A DNA stretch of 64,000 nt from Terasakiella pusilla DSM 6293 (GTDB taxonomy: Bacteria; Pseudomonadota; Alphaproteobacteria; Rhodospirillales; Terasakiellaceae), in NCBI RefSeq assembly GCF_000688235.1, contig NZ_JHYO01000001.1:1-64000 (forward strand), written 5' to 3'. The notes below the pieces were generated by a model. That model did not search any database, had not been told where the DNA came from, and saw nothing but the letters and a program-made list of their open reading frames with translations. The position numbers and the translations under genes are program-made. Positions 56,352 through 64,000 of this stretch are shown here, piece by piece. How positions within the stretch are numbered: the first letter of the stretch is position 1; each line of letters opens with the position of its first letter.

Positions 56352-57101
56352 ATGAGATGCGTTTTCCTATTCCTTTTGACTTTATGCGGTATCTTTACCC
56401 CGTCTGCCTATGCAGACAGTATATATCGCGGTAGTCAGATAAAAGTCGTTTATGCCAATCAATGGGATCCCGTCTCCTACGGGTCGTCTGAGGCCGCCTA
56501 TGGCTTATTGCCGGACCTTGTAGATAAAACCCTTGGTCAACAAATGGGCATGAAGGTTGTCCACATCCCCGTACCGTGGGGCCGCGCACAAGAAATGGTA
56601 AAATATGGCGAAGCGGATGCGTTTGTGACCACGGTTACACCAGAACGGCTGGAATATGCCTACGCAACCAAGACAAAGTTTTTTTTATTGCCCTTCAATG
56701 CGGTCGTCCGCAGGGATGACGCCAAAGCGCAAACCCTAACCGACCCGGACGACTTGTCGGCCTACAAAAACGACCTGTTTTGTGATGTGTTGGGAAATGG
56801 CTGGGCAAGAAACTTCTACAAAGACCAGCCTGTTCGCCTTTATATCGCCCCCTCTATCAAAGAATGCCTTCGCCTGCTTGCGGCAAAGCGTGTGCAAGGG
56901 ATTGTTCATGCCAAGCCTGTTGTTGAAAAATATATTGCAGCGCTCAACCTTGGCAGCCAGCTCACCGTTTTAACCCCACCCTCAAAGCTCAGCCCGAATT
57001 TTGCCTTTCTGCTGTCGAAGAAATCTTCGCTGGGCCCTGACTTTATCCATGACCTCGATATATTTTTGAGTACAATACCCCATGATCCGACAAGCAACTG
57101 A
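56352..57101 (+). CDS. Orphan periplasmic solute-binding protein (SBP_bac_3)
   Basis: 249 residues from ATG 56352. A signal peptide (CVFLFLLTLCGIFTPSAYA) precedes a family 3 binding domain: EAAYGLLPDLVDKTLG, HIPVPWGRAQEMVKYGEADA, FVTTVTPERLEYA. No transporter genes are adjacent. Its end overlaps the GNAT gene by 20 bases. The plan resembles the protein at 13160. Confidence 0.78.
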   Translation: MRCVFLFLLTLCGIFTPSAYADSIYRGSQIKVVYANQWDPVSYGSSEAAYGLLPDLVDKTLGQQMGMKVVHIPVPWGRAQEMVKYGEADAFVTTVTPERLEYAYATKTKFFLLPFNAVVRRDDAKAQTLTDPDDLSAYKNDLFCDVLGNGWARNFYKDQPVRLYIAPSIKECLRLLAAKRVQGIVHAKPVVEKYIAALNLGSQLTVLTPPSKLSPNFAFLLSKKSSLGPDFIHDLDIFLSTIPHDPTSN

Positions 57102-57600
57102 CGCCGACCTTAAAGCGATCCTCACCATCCAGCGCAACGCCTTTGGAGAAGAGGACGAAGCCGAACTCGTGCGCAAAATTCTCGATGATGCCAGTGCACA
57201 GCCAACCCTGTCTCTCCTTGCGTTTGATGACGACGGGCTGCCGATCGGGCATATTCTGTTCAGCAAGGCCCATGTAGACGGGGCAAGCGCCTTCCTGCTG
57301 GCCCCGTTAGCTGTCATACCGGAATATCACTATAAAGGGACGGGTCAACGCCTGATGAAAGAAGGCCTAAAGCTGCTAAAACAAAACGGGACCGATCTGG
57401 TCTTCGTCCTTGGGCCACCGGATTATTATCCCCGCGCAGGCTTTAAGAACAATGCAAAAAAACTCGGCTTTGCACCGCCAAACCCGATTCCCCGCCAATA
57501 TGATGACGCATGGATGGTAATCAATCTGACGGGGACCCAAGTCACCGGACAGGTCAGGGTCTGCGACGCCATTTCCGCACAGGAATATTGGAGCGCCTGA
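57082..57600 (+). CDS. GNAT family N-acetyltransferase, YhbS-like
   Basis: 172 residues. The acetyl-CoA motif is LAVIPEYHYKGTGQRLMKEG and the end has VLGPPDYYPRAGF. The substrate is unknown. It overlaps the preceding gene, so the two are likely co-translated. Confidence 0.9.
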   Translation: MIRQATDADLKAILTIQRNAFGEEDEAELVRKILDDASAQPTLSLLAFDDDGLPIGHILFSKAHVDGASAFLLAPLAVIPEYHYKGTGQRLMKEGLKLLKQNGTDLVFVLGPPDYYPRAGFKNNAKKLGFAPPNPIPRQYDDAWMVINLTGTQVTGQVRVCDAISAQEYWSA

Positions 57601-57620
57601 TCACTGCGTAAATATAAAGT

Positions 57621-58205
57621 TCAGGCGTGCCCGGCTTCGTCCAGCAACAGGCGCGGATCAATCCCCAACTGGCCCATGGCGCGTTCCCATTTGGTTTCCA
57701 TCTGGTTATCGTAAACAATGGCATCATCGGCAGGCACACTCAGCCAGCCATTTTCCAAAATTTCCTGATCCAGTTGCCCCGGTCCCCATCCGGCATAGCC
57801 AAGGGCCAACAGGCTTTGCGCCGGACCTTCCCCGCTGGCCATATCACGCAAAATATCGATGGTCGCGGTCAAAGCAAACTTGCTGCCTACAACCACTGTA
57901 CTATCCTTGATGTAATCAGGGCTATGCAGCACAAAGCCACGTTCCTCATCCACCGGACCGCCTAGATGGACACGAATCTCATCTTCCATGCCATAGGTCT
58001 GGATATCAAGCTGATGCAACAGATCCGGAAAGGTCAAGGTCGGGATAACGCGGTTAATCATTAATCCCATCGCCCCTTCTTTGGTGTGGGAACACACATA
58101 AATAACGGACTTAGAGAATCGTTCATCCGGCATATTGGGCATCGCGACCAAGAGCTGACCGGTCAAATCAGTGGGTATGGTATTGTTTTCATTCATGACT
58201 ATCAC
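57621..58205 (-). CDS. YqgE/AlgH family protein
   Basis: 194 residues if started at the GTG at 58205, which has AAGGAG six bases upstream; an ATG at 58196 (MNENNTIPTDL) and one at 58253 are alternatives with poor ribosome sites. Family segments: GQLLVAMPNMPDERFSKSVI, HLGGPVDEERGFVLH and ALGYAGWGPGQLDQEI. A role in redox or transcriptional regulation is suggested for some members but not established. Confidence 0.88.
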   Translation of the reverse strand: MIVMNENNTIPTDLTGQLLVAMPNMPDERFSKSVIYVCSHTKEGAMGLMINRVIPTLTFPDLLHQLDIQTYGMEDEIRVHLGGPVDEERGFVLHSPDYIKDSTVVVGSKFALTATIDILRDMASGEGPAQSLLALGYAGWGPGQLDQEILENGWLSVPADDAIVYDNQMETKWERAMGQLGIDPRLLLDEAGHA

Positions 58206-58277
58206 ATAAGTCTCCTTGCCTTTATGTGCAAGCTTTGTCCGTAATTCTGACATATTTTAAGACTAATCAGCCAGACT

Positions 58278-60380
58278 ATGAAACGTTTATTGATCATACT
58301 TTCCCTGTTCCTGCTTTGGAATGGATCAAGCCTTGCCCAGTCAAGTGATTGGCAAGGTATTGATAAGACGCAAGTTCGCCTTGTCACGGCCACCACCGCG
58401 CTTGGCAAAGGCGAAGACCTGTTGCTCGGCTTGCACTTCAAAATGCAGAAGAACTGGAAAGTCTATTGGCGCAGCCCCGGTGATGCAGGCTATCCGCCGG
58501 AGCTGGACTGGTCAAAATCCACCAACCTGCAATCGGTTGAAATGCTTTGGCCCCGCCCCGAACGTTTTGAAGTCCTGGGACTGGAAACGCTCGGCTATAA
58601 AGAAGAAGTGGTCTACCCCCTTCTCCTCAAGGTCGATGACCCGACAAAACCACTGGACCTGCACGCTCATTTGCGTTTTCTCACCTGTGCCGACATCTGT
58701 GTCCCTGTCGAAGCTGACCTTGCCCTCACCCTTGATCCCGGTGAGGCTGTCCCCAGCGACACGGCCCAGTTGATCAATAAATTTAAATCCGATGTCCCGC
58801 GCACAGACCATCAGGATAAAGTCAGCCTCGACAGCGCTGATCTGCACCTGAAAGCCGATCAGAAAAATGCGACCTTGCGCGTGAAACTGGCCACCGATTG
58901 GGCGTTGGAAAAACCCGACGTGCTGATGGAAGGGCCGATAGAGCTGGTTTTCTTTAAACCCAGCATTGCGCTGTCTGACGATCGCACAGCCGCCCTCATC
59001 GATATCCCGCTTGATGGGCTGCAATTTCTGGAAACTCCGGTCGCGGATCAGACCTTTACCCTTACCCTCATGGACGGGCTACATGCGTATGAGGTAAAGA
59101 CCAAGGTCACGCCCCAGACAGGTCCGCTTGGGCCTGTTGATGGCTTTTCCCTACCCGACGACAGCCCCTCGGCTGCGCCCGTCAGCCTCTGGACCATCAT
59201 GGCCCTTGCGGTTCTGGGCGGCCTGATCCTCAACCTCATGCCCTGCGTTCTGCCCGTCCTGTCCCTCAAGATTTTAGGGCTGGTCAGTCATGGCGGGGCC
59301 GCCACGGCCACCGTGCGCCTCAGCTTTCTCGCCTCGGCGGCGGGGATTCTCTTTTCTTTCCTTGTGCTGGCGGGTGGATTGATTGCACTTAAAGCCAGCG
59401 GGGCCGCCATTGGATGGGGGATTCAGTTTCAGCAACCGTTGTTCTTGATCGCGCTGCTGATGGTGCTGATTATGTTTGCCGCCAACATGTGGGGCTTCTT
59501 TGAAATTGGTTTGCCGGGCTGGATGTCCAGCTTGGGCGCACGATCCCACTCCAAAGGGATCGGTGGGCATTTTGCAACGGGGGCCTTTGCAACGTTACTC
59601 GCCACGCCGTGTTCCGCGCCCTTCCTTGGGACTGCTGTTGGCTTTGCCCTGTCCCAAGGCCCGACTGAAATTATTGCTGTCTTTAGTGCCCTTGGGGTCG
59701 GGTTAGCCCTGCCCTACCTGTTGATCGCCCTGTTCCCCGGTGTCGCCACACGCTTGCCCAGACCGGGACCGTGGATGGTCACCTTGCGCAAAGTCCTTGC
59801 CCTTGCGCTTATCGCCACCGCCGTCTGGTTACTCAGCGTCCTGCTGGCCCAGATCGATCCGGTGGGCGTTGGCGTCCTTGCCGGTCTTCTGGCGGCAATC
59901 TTGCTGGCTTTTGCGTTAAAAAAACACCTGCGCCCCCTTGCCACACCGCTTGTACTGGCGCTGATCGTCGCGGCCTTCTTCGTCCCCCAGACCTTTGAAA
60001 GACAAGCAACCAATGACACCATTAAGGCGGAAACCCTATGGGTCGCCTTTTCCACCCGCGAAATCGACGAACTGGTCAAAAACGGGCGTACCGTCTTTGT
60101 GGATGTAACTGCCGACTGGTGCATCACCTGTCAGGTCAATAAAAAGCTGGTGGTCTATCAAGGGGAGACCTTTGATCTGCTACAAGAAGATGATATCGTC
60201 GCCATGAGCGCCGATTGGACAAACCCGGATGCGGAAATTTCAGCCTTTCTTGCACGCTATAAAAAGTTCGCGATTCCGTTCAACATTGTTTACGGCCCCG
60301 GTGCCCCCGAAGGCATCATCCTACCGGAATTACTGGATCAAAAGGCGGTCGTGAACGCCATCACCAAAGCACGGGGTTGA
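58278..60380 (+). CDS. Thiol:disulfide interchange protein, DsbD/ScsB type
   Basis: 700 residues. A signal peptide is followed by a periplasmic N-domain (about 25-290) with FLTCADICVPVE, a membrane domain (about 305-590) with cysteines in NLMPCVLPVLS and ATPCSAPFLG, and a C-terminal thioredoxin domain with DWCITC. Electrons move from cytoplasmic thioredoxin to periplasmic partners. The N-domain resembles the ScsB group more than classical DsbD. It diverges from the YqgE gene. Confidence 0.92.
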   Translation: MKRLLIILSLFLLWNGSSLAQSSDWQGIDKTQVRLVTATTALGKGEDLLLGLHFKMQKNWKVYWRSPGDAGYPPELDWSKSTNLQSVEMLWPRPERFEVLGLETLGYKEEVVYPLLLKVDDPTKPLDLHAHLRFLTCADICVPVEADLALTLDPGEAVPSDTAQLINKFKSDVPRTDHQDKVSLDSADLHLKADQKNATLRVKLATDWALEKPDVLMEGPIELVFFKPSIALSDDRTAALIDIPLDGLQFLETPVADQTFTLTLMDGLHAYEVKTKVTPQTGPLGPVDGFSLPDDSPSAAPVSLWTIMALAVLGGLILNLMPCVLPVLSLKILGLVSHGGAATATVRLSFLASAAGILFSFLVLAGGLIALKASGAAIGWGIQFQQPLFLIALLMVLIMFAANMWGFFEIGLPGWMSSLGARSHSKGIGGHFATGAFATLLATPCSAPFLGTAVGFALSQGPTEIIAVFSALGVGLALPYLLIALFPGVATRLPRPGPWMVTLRKVLALALIATAVWLLSVLLAQIDPVGVGVLAGLLAAILLAFALKKHLRPLATPLVLALIVAAFFVPQTFERQATNDTIKAETLWVAFSTREIDELVKNGRTVFVDVTADWCITCQVNKKLVVYQGETFDLLQEDDIVAMSADWTNPDAEISAFLARYKKFAIPFNIVYGPGAPEGIILPELLDQKAVVNAITKARG

Positions 60381-60469
60381 AAGTGATTAAAGCACTTCCT
60401 ATCTCTATAATATCTCCAGTGTGATAAACACAAAAGTGGGTGTGGCCCGTAAAGAAAGCCCACCCAAAG

Positions 60470-60502
60470 AAAAAGGCTTCAAGTTATCCTCGAAGCCTTT
60501 TT
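60470..60502. terminator. Bidirectional terminator between dsbD-like gene and rnhA
   Basis: AAAAGGCTTC pairs with GAAGCCTTTT, with A and T runs at the two sides. A second hairpin GTGGG/CCCAC lies at about 60436-60465. Confidence 0.85.
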
Positions 60503-60508
60503 CACATT

Positions 60509-60967
60509 TTACATGATCAATGAATTCTTGATCTTCTCGACCCCTTCACGGGCCAGCGCATCGGCGCGCTCGTTTTCTTCATGTCCGGCATGGCCTTTAA
60601 CCCAGTGCCATTCGACTTCATGGCGGGCCAAGGCTTTTTCCAGATCCTGCCACAAATCAGCATTCTTTACCGGTTTTTTTGCCGCTGTTTTCCAACCGTT
60701 TTTTTTCCAGTTGAAAATCCACTTGGTGATCCCGTCTTTGACATAGGTGCTGTCGGTATAGATCGCGACCTTGACCGGACGTTTCAGGCTCAACAGCCCA
60801 TTAATCGCTGCGGCTAACTCCATCCGGTTGTTGGTGGTTTCTTCTTCGCCACCACAAAGCTCGCGTTCCACACCATTCCAGCGCAGCAACACACCCCAAC
60901 CGCCGGGGCCGGGATTACCGCTGCAGGCGCCATCGGTATACATTTCAACTTGATTATCGTTGTTCAT
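60509..60967 (-). CDS. rnhA: Ribonuclease HI
   Basis: 152 residues. It cleaves RNA in RNA-DNA hybrids. The catalytic acids are Asp12 ([10 protein letters not shown]), Glu50 (NRMELAAAI), Asp72 (YTDSTYV) and the Asp in [10 protein letters not shown]. The thrB stop is immediately followed by its ATG (TAAATG). Confidence 0.96.
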   Translation of the reverse strand: MNNDNQVEMYTDGACSGNPGPGGWGVLLRWNGVERELCGGEEETTNNRMELAAAINGLLSLKRPVKVAIYTDSTYVKDGITKWIFNWKKNGWKTAAKKPVKNADLWQDLEKALARHEVEWHWVKGHAGHEENERADALAREGVEKIKNSLIM

Positions 60968-61930
60968 TTATTTCAGCCCATATGCGCCACTGGTCTCTAC
61001 CGCCTGATGGAACTTCAGGATCTTGAGATATTCCAGAGGGTCTTTCGGTTTGACAAACGCATCTTTAGGCGTATTGACCCAATCATACAAGCGCGTCAGC
61101 AAAAAGCGCATCGCCGCCCCGCGTGCGATCAAGGGCAGGGCGTCCACTTCTTCGGTGCTAAAATCACGGACTTTGCGATAATTCGACAGCAAAAGCTTTG
61201 CCTTTGTGACGTTAAAGTCGCCATCGCGCTCAAAACACCACGCATTCATACAAATCGCAAGGTCATAGGCGCATAAATCATAGCAAGCGAAATAGAAGTC
61301 GATCAAACCGCTACATTCTTCCCCACGGAAAAACACATTATCGGGGAAGGCATCCGCATGAATAATGCCTTTGGGCAAATCATGGGGCCAGTTGGCTTCC
61401 AGATAATCCAATTCTTTTAACAGCAGCTCCCCAAGGCCGACCTGCAATTCATCGGCATGGTCGATACATTGGTTCAACAAAGGCCGCCAATCGTTGACGG
61501 ACAGATCGTTTTTGCGTTGCTGGGGAAAGTCCCGTCCCGCCACATGCAATTCTGCCAGCGCCCGCCCCAACTCGGCACAATGGACTGGCTTGATTTTGCG
61601 CGGCCACATACCGGACAAAAAGGTAAATAGCGCGGCTGGACGACCCGCCAGACGACCCAGCGCGTGACCTTCCTCATCCTTCAACGGCACCGGACAGGTG
61701 ATGCCGCGGGTGCTTAAATGTTCCATCAAATCGAGGAAGAACGGCAACTGTTCTTCGTTCACCCGTTTTTCATAGAGCGTCAGAATAAACGGGCCGTCTT
61801 CGGTCTGGATAATGTAGTTGGAATTTTCCACCCCTTCTGCGATCCCTTTATAGGATAACAGTTTCCCAATGGAAAAACGCTCCACAAACGTTGAAAGTTC
61901 GTCGTCGCTGACTTCAGTATAAACAGCCAT
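60968..61930 (-). CDS. thrB: Homoserine kinase, type II
   Basis: 320 residues. An aminoglycoside-kinase-fold ThrB converting homoserine to phosphohomoserine for threonine. Motifs: GVENSNYIIQTEDGPFIL, GIIHADAFPDNVFF (Brenner-like catalytic loop) and GLIDFYFACYD. This class is typical of alphaproteobacteria. It lies 26 bases after ispH, and lysC at 12 kb feeds the pathway. Confidence 0.94.
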   Translation of the reverse strand: MAVYTEVSDDELSTFVERFSIGKLLSYKGIAEGVENSNYIIQTEDGPFILTLYEKRVNEEQLPFFLDLMEHLSTRGITCPVPLKDEEGHALGRLAGRPAALFTFLSGMWPRKIKPVHCAELGRALAELHVAGRDFPQQRKNDLSVNDWRPLLNQCIDHADELQVGLGELLLKELDYLEANWPHDLPKGIIHADAFPDNVFFRGEECSGLIDFYFACYDLCAYDLAICMNAWCFERDGDFNVTKAKLLLSNYRKVRDFSTEEVDALPLIARGAAMRFLLTRLYDWVNTPKDAFVKPKDPLEYLKILKFHQAVETSGAYGLK

Positions 61931-61956
61931 CTGTTGTCTTCTTTTTCTCTTGTAAT

Positions 61957-62898
61957 TTAGTCGCTTAAGCTTGCCGGTAGCTTGAAGATCACATCTTCTT
62001 TGGTGAAGGTTTCAAACTTGACCGTGACGTTATAGCGAAGACGACAGGCTTCGACCACTTCTTCCACCAACAGTTCAGGGGCAGATGCGCCTGCGGTGAT
62101 CCCCAATGTCGCAACCCCGTCCAGATCATCAAAATTGATGTCGCTTGCGCGCTGCACCAGCATAGATCGCTCACAGCCGTTTAGGCGCGCGACCTCCACC
62201 AATCGTTTGGAATTTGATGAATTCGGCGCCCCGATAACCATGACCATATCCGATTTCGGCGCAATCAACTTCACCGCCGTTTGTCGGTTGGTCGTCGCAT
62301 AACAGATATCTTCTTTTTTCGGCAGTTCCAGATTGTCATAGCGATCCTTCAAAATCGCAATCACATCCTTGGTATCATCCACCGACAAAGTGGTTTGCGT
62401 GACCAACCCTAACGGCACATCGCGCGGCAATTCAACCGTTTGCGCCTGTTCGGTATCTTCTACCAAAATAACCGCACCGTCCGGCAGTTGGCCCATGGTC
62501 CCGATCACTTCGGGGTGGCCTTCATGGCCGATCAGCACGACCGGATGTTCGCGGTCAAAATGACGTTCCGCGGCGCGGTGCACTTTGCTCACCAACGGGC
62601 AGGTCGCATCCACATAGGTCAGGCTGCGACGATCCGCTTCGGCTGGCACCGACTTTGGCACGCCGTGGGCAGAAAAGATCACCGGTACATTATCCGGCAC
62701 CTGATCCAGTTCATCCACAAAGACCGCGCCTTTTTCGCGCAGGCTATCGACCACGAATTTGTTATGCACAATTTCATGGCGGACATAGACAGGCTTGCCG
62801 AACTTTTCCAGCGCGCGTTCTACGATATGAATGGCCCGATCCACCCCGGCACAAAACCCGCGCGGACCTGCCAACAAAATGGTTAAATCTTTTGTCAT
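61957..62898 (-). CDS. ispH: 4-hydroxy-3-methylbut-2-enyl diphosphate reductase
   Basis: 313 residues. The last enzyme of the non-mevalonate pathway with a 4Fe-4S cluster. The three cysteines are in [23 protein letters not shown] and [18 protein letters not shown] and [10 protein letters not shown] are also conserved. It begins the ispH-thrB-rnhA run. The divergent partial gene starts 56 bases away. Confidence 0.96.
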   Translation of the reverse strand: MTKDLTILLAGPRGFCAGVDRAIHIVERALEKFGKPVYVRHEIVHNKFVVDSLREKGAVFVDELDQVPDNVPVIFSAHGVPKSVPAEADRRSLTYVDATCPLVSKVHRAAERHFDREHPVVLIGHEGHPEVIGTMGQLPDGAVILVEDTEQAQTVELPRDVPLGLVTQTTLSVDDTKDVIAILKDRYDNLELPKKEDICYATTNRQTAVKLIAPKSDMVMVIGAPNSSNSKRLVEVARLNGCERSMLVQRASDINFDDLDGVATLGITAGASAPELLVEEVVEACRLRYNVTVKFETFTKEDVIFKLPASLSD

Positions 62899-62953
62899 GA
62901 TGCCAATATAGAAAGCAGAGACAAAGAGTAAAGCAACATGTTAGACTTTTTTC

Positions 62954-64000
62954 ATGAGAACATTGTCCGCCCTTGTTATTTTAGCCTTGCTCAGCACGCC
63001 CGCAGGGGCCGCAAAACCCACCGGCCTTGACCGACCGAGTGCGGAACCGGAAGTCTTTACGCTTGATCACCCCATCAAACGGGCGCAAGAACTGTTGAAA
63101 CAACTCGATTTTTACAAGGGCAAGATCGATGGGCTCCGCACCCCTGCCCTTGATAACGCCATCAGCGCTTACCAAAGACTCTATAACTTGCCACAAAGCA
63201 GTACCATTAGTGAAGAGTTCCTCGCGCATCTGGAAAACATCGGGCGGGTCCGCGTTTTAATCGGACGTTTGAATATGGTGCGCAAGCAGAAACAGGATTC
63301 GGCCCGCCAAGCCCTGCTTTCTGATCCACGCACCCGCCAATTGCTAGAACAGAAAAACCGCGAAGTTGCCGACCCGACCCGCGATGTCAGCGAATGTTTT
63401 TCCCAACCCTCCGCCCGCTGTCTGCTGAAAGAAGCGGTCGAAAGCTCCCGCGCGGTCTATGAAGATGACTTACGCGACTGGGCGTTAGGCGAAATTCTCG
63501 CGGCACAAGTGGCCTCCGGCCTAAGTACTGAGGCAATGGAAACCGCAGGGCGGATTAAAGATAGCCGCCTGATTATCGCCGCCCTCACCAACATTGCCAA
63601 AACCCACGCCAAAGAAGGCCAGATCCCGGAGGCTCTCTCCGGCCTCAACCTGATCCCCCTTGCCCATCGCCGTCTCTCGGTCCTGTTAGATGTGGCAGAA
63701 ACCTACAAAGACGCGGGAAATCATGAGGCCCTCAGCGCCCTGATCAGCCGTATTCTTGCCGGTGCCCAATCTGTTGAAGACCTGGAAGAACGCCTGTCCC
63801 TCCAACTGAAAGCGGCAGAACTTGTCGCCTCGACGGATAATCAGCGTGCCTTGCAATTGTTACGAGATGCCACCGCCACCATAGAAAAAGACCTGAGCGA
63901 TCAACCCAAACTTTCCCTCTTGAGGCAGACCGCAACGACACTGGCAAAAGCCGGTCATCCCAACCAAGCCTTGGAGGCAATGGGGAAACTGCCCAATGAT
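62954..64000 (+). CDS. Secreted peptidoglycan-binding domain protein, partial
   Basis: 349 codons read from ATG 62954 without a stop to the window edge. A signal peptide (TLSALVILALLSTPAGA) is followed by a PG_binding_1 domain at about 40-95 (IKRAQELLKQLDFYKGKIDG, AISAYQRLYNLP). The remaining 250 residues look like TPR-type helices (ALTNIAKTHAKEGQIPEAL, VLLDVAETYKDAGNHEAL). The end is outside the window. No clear ribosome site precedes the ATG. Confidence 0.85.
   Translation, partial: MRTLSALVILALLSTPAGAAKPTGLDRPSAEPEVFTLDHPIKRAQELLKQLDFYKGKIDGLRTPALDNAISAYQRLYNLPQSSTISEEFLAHLENIGRVRVLIGRLNMVRKQKQDSARQALLSDPRTRQLLEQKNREVADPTRDVSECFSQPSARCLLKEAVESSRAVYEDDLRDWALGEILAAQVASGLSTEAMETAGRIKDSRLIIAALTNIAKTHAKEGQIPEALSGLNLIPLAHRRLSVLLDVAETYKDAGNHEALSALISRILAGAQSVEDLEERLSLQLKAAELVASTDNQRALQLLRDATATIEKDLSDQPKLSLLRQTATTLAKAGHPNQALEAMGKLPND

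Overview
The window is a chromosomal segment of a Gram-negative alphaproteobacterium. The evidence is family-level: a lysC/ptsP/prfA/prmC/DUF4167 gene order, rpmH-rnpA-yidD-yidC-engB-argB, dapD-dapE, ispH-thrB-rnhA, a type II (kinase-fold) ThrB, class I HemA, CobN cobaltochelatase, and a PHA depolymerase. By-eye base composition is moderate rather than high GC. Together with marine-type housekeeping genes this points to a Rhodospirillales-like lineage such as Terasakiella, Magnetovibrio or Thalassospira. That placement is inference and no marker was searched. Gene density is high and almost everything is core metabolism. There is no prophage, CRISPR array, secretion system or toxin cluster.

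Layout. 1-360: the N-terminal part of an IS1182-type transposase enters from the left edge, followed by two hairpins. 377-6944: a minus-strand run ispG-hisS-hemA-prfA-prmC-DUF4167 covering isoprenoids, translation, tRNA-dependent heme synthesis and translation termination. 7072-12934: lysC, a nitronate monooxygenase-like gene, ptsP and rodZ on the minus strand. 13160-18669: plus-strand orphan solute-binding protein, ubiG, a penicillin-binding protein and elbB, with one unrecognised minus-strand gene. 18747-23096: rpmH-rnpA-yidD-yidC, a double terminator, then engB-argB. 23484-25238: PHA depolymerase preceded by two operator-like repeats, and a YcgN protein. 25252-27956: dapD-dapE plus an unknown membrane protein.

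28174-34049: a SlyD-like isomerase, two identical tRNA-Gly genes, and a plus-strand quality-control set (ProX-type editing deacylase, CnoX thioredoxin, LonN, Trm112, DUF971, DUF2333, UspA, Nfu). The Nfu gene follows a good match to an IscR site. 34108-39636: a PAS/degenerate-GGDEF/EAL protein, pyrimidine 5'-nucleotidase, two glycosyltransferases and pgk. 39919-44918: cobalamin tail genes (cobC-like, cobS, cobT), a DMT exporter, a DUF925 nucleotidyltransferase and a tandem UspA. 45127-47778: NUDIX, a stand-alone CYTH triphosphatase and a degenerate CYTH-CHAD protein. 47868-52423: YejA-like binding protein, SEL1 protein, AhpD-like, M23 peptidase and a MaoC/PhaJ-like hydratase. 52485-60380: cobN, a second orphan binding protein, GNAT, YqgE/AlgH and a DsbD/ScsB-like reductase. 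60509-64000: ispH-thrB-rnhA and a peptidoglycan-binding lipid-free secreted protein that leaves the window.

Genes that plausibly work together: dapD/dapE/lysC/argB/thrB (aspartate-family and arginine synthesis); ispG/ispH/elbB/ubiG (isoprenoid and quinone); cobS/cobT/cobC/cobN (B12); rpmH/rnpA/yidD/yidC/engB (ribosome and membrane biogenesis); phaZ with the PhaJ-like hydratase (polyhydroxyalkanoate). No clearly new multi-gene system was found. The strongest unexplained signals are regulatory: the IscR-like box, the paired PhaR-like operators, the double terminator ending at the engB ribosome binding site, and a 22-base palindrome made of the two facing stop codons of ubiG and an unknown gene.
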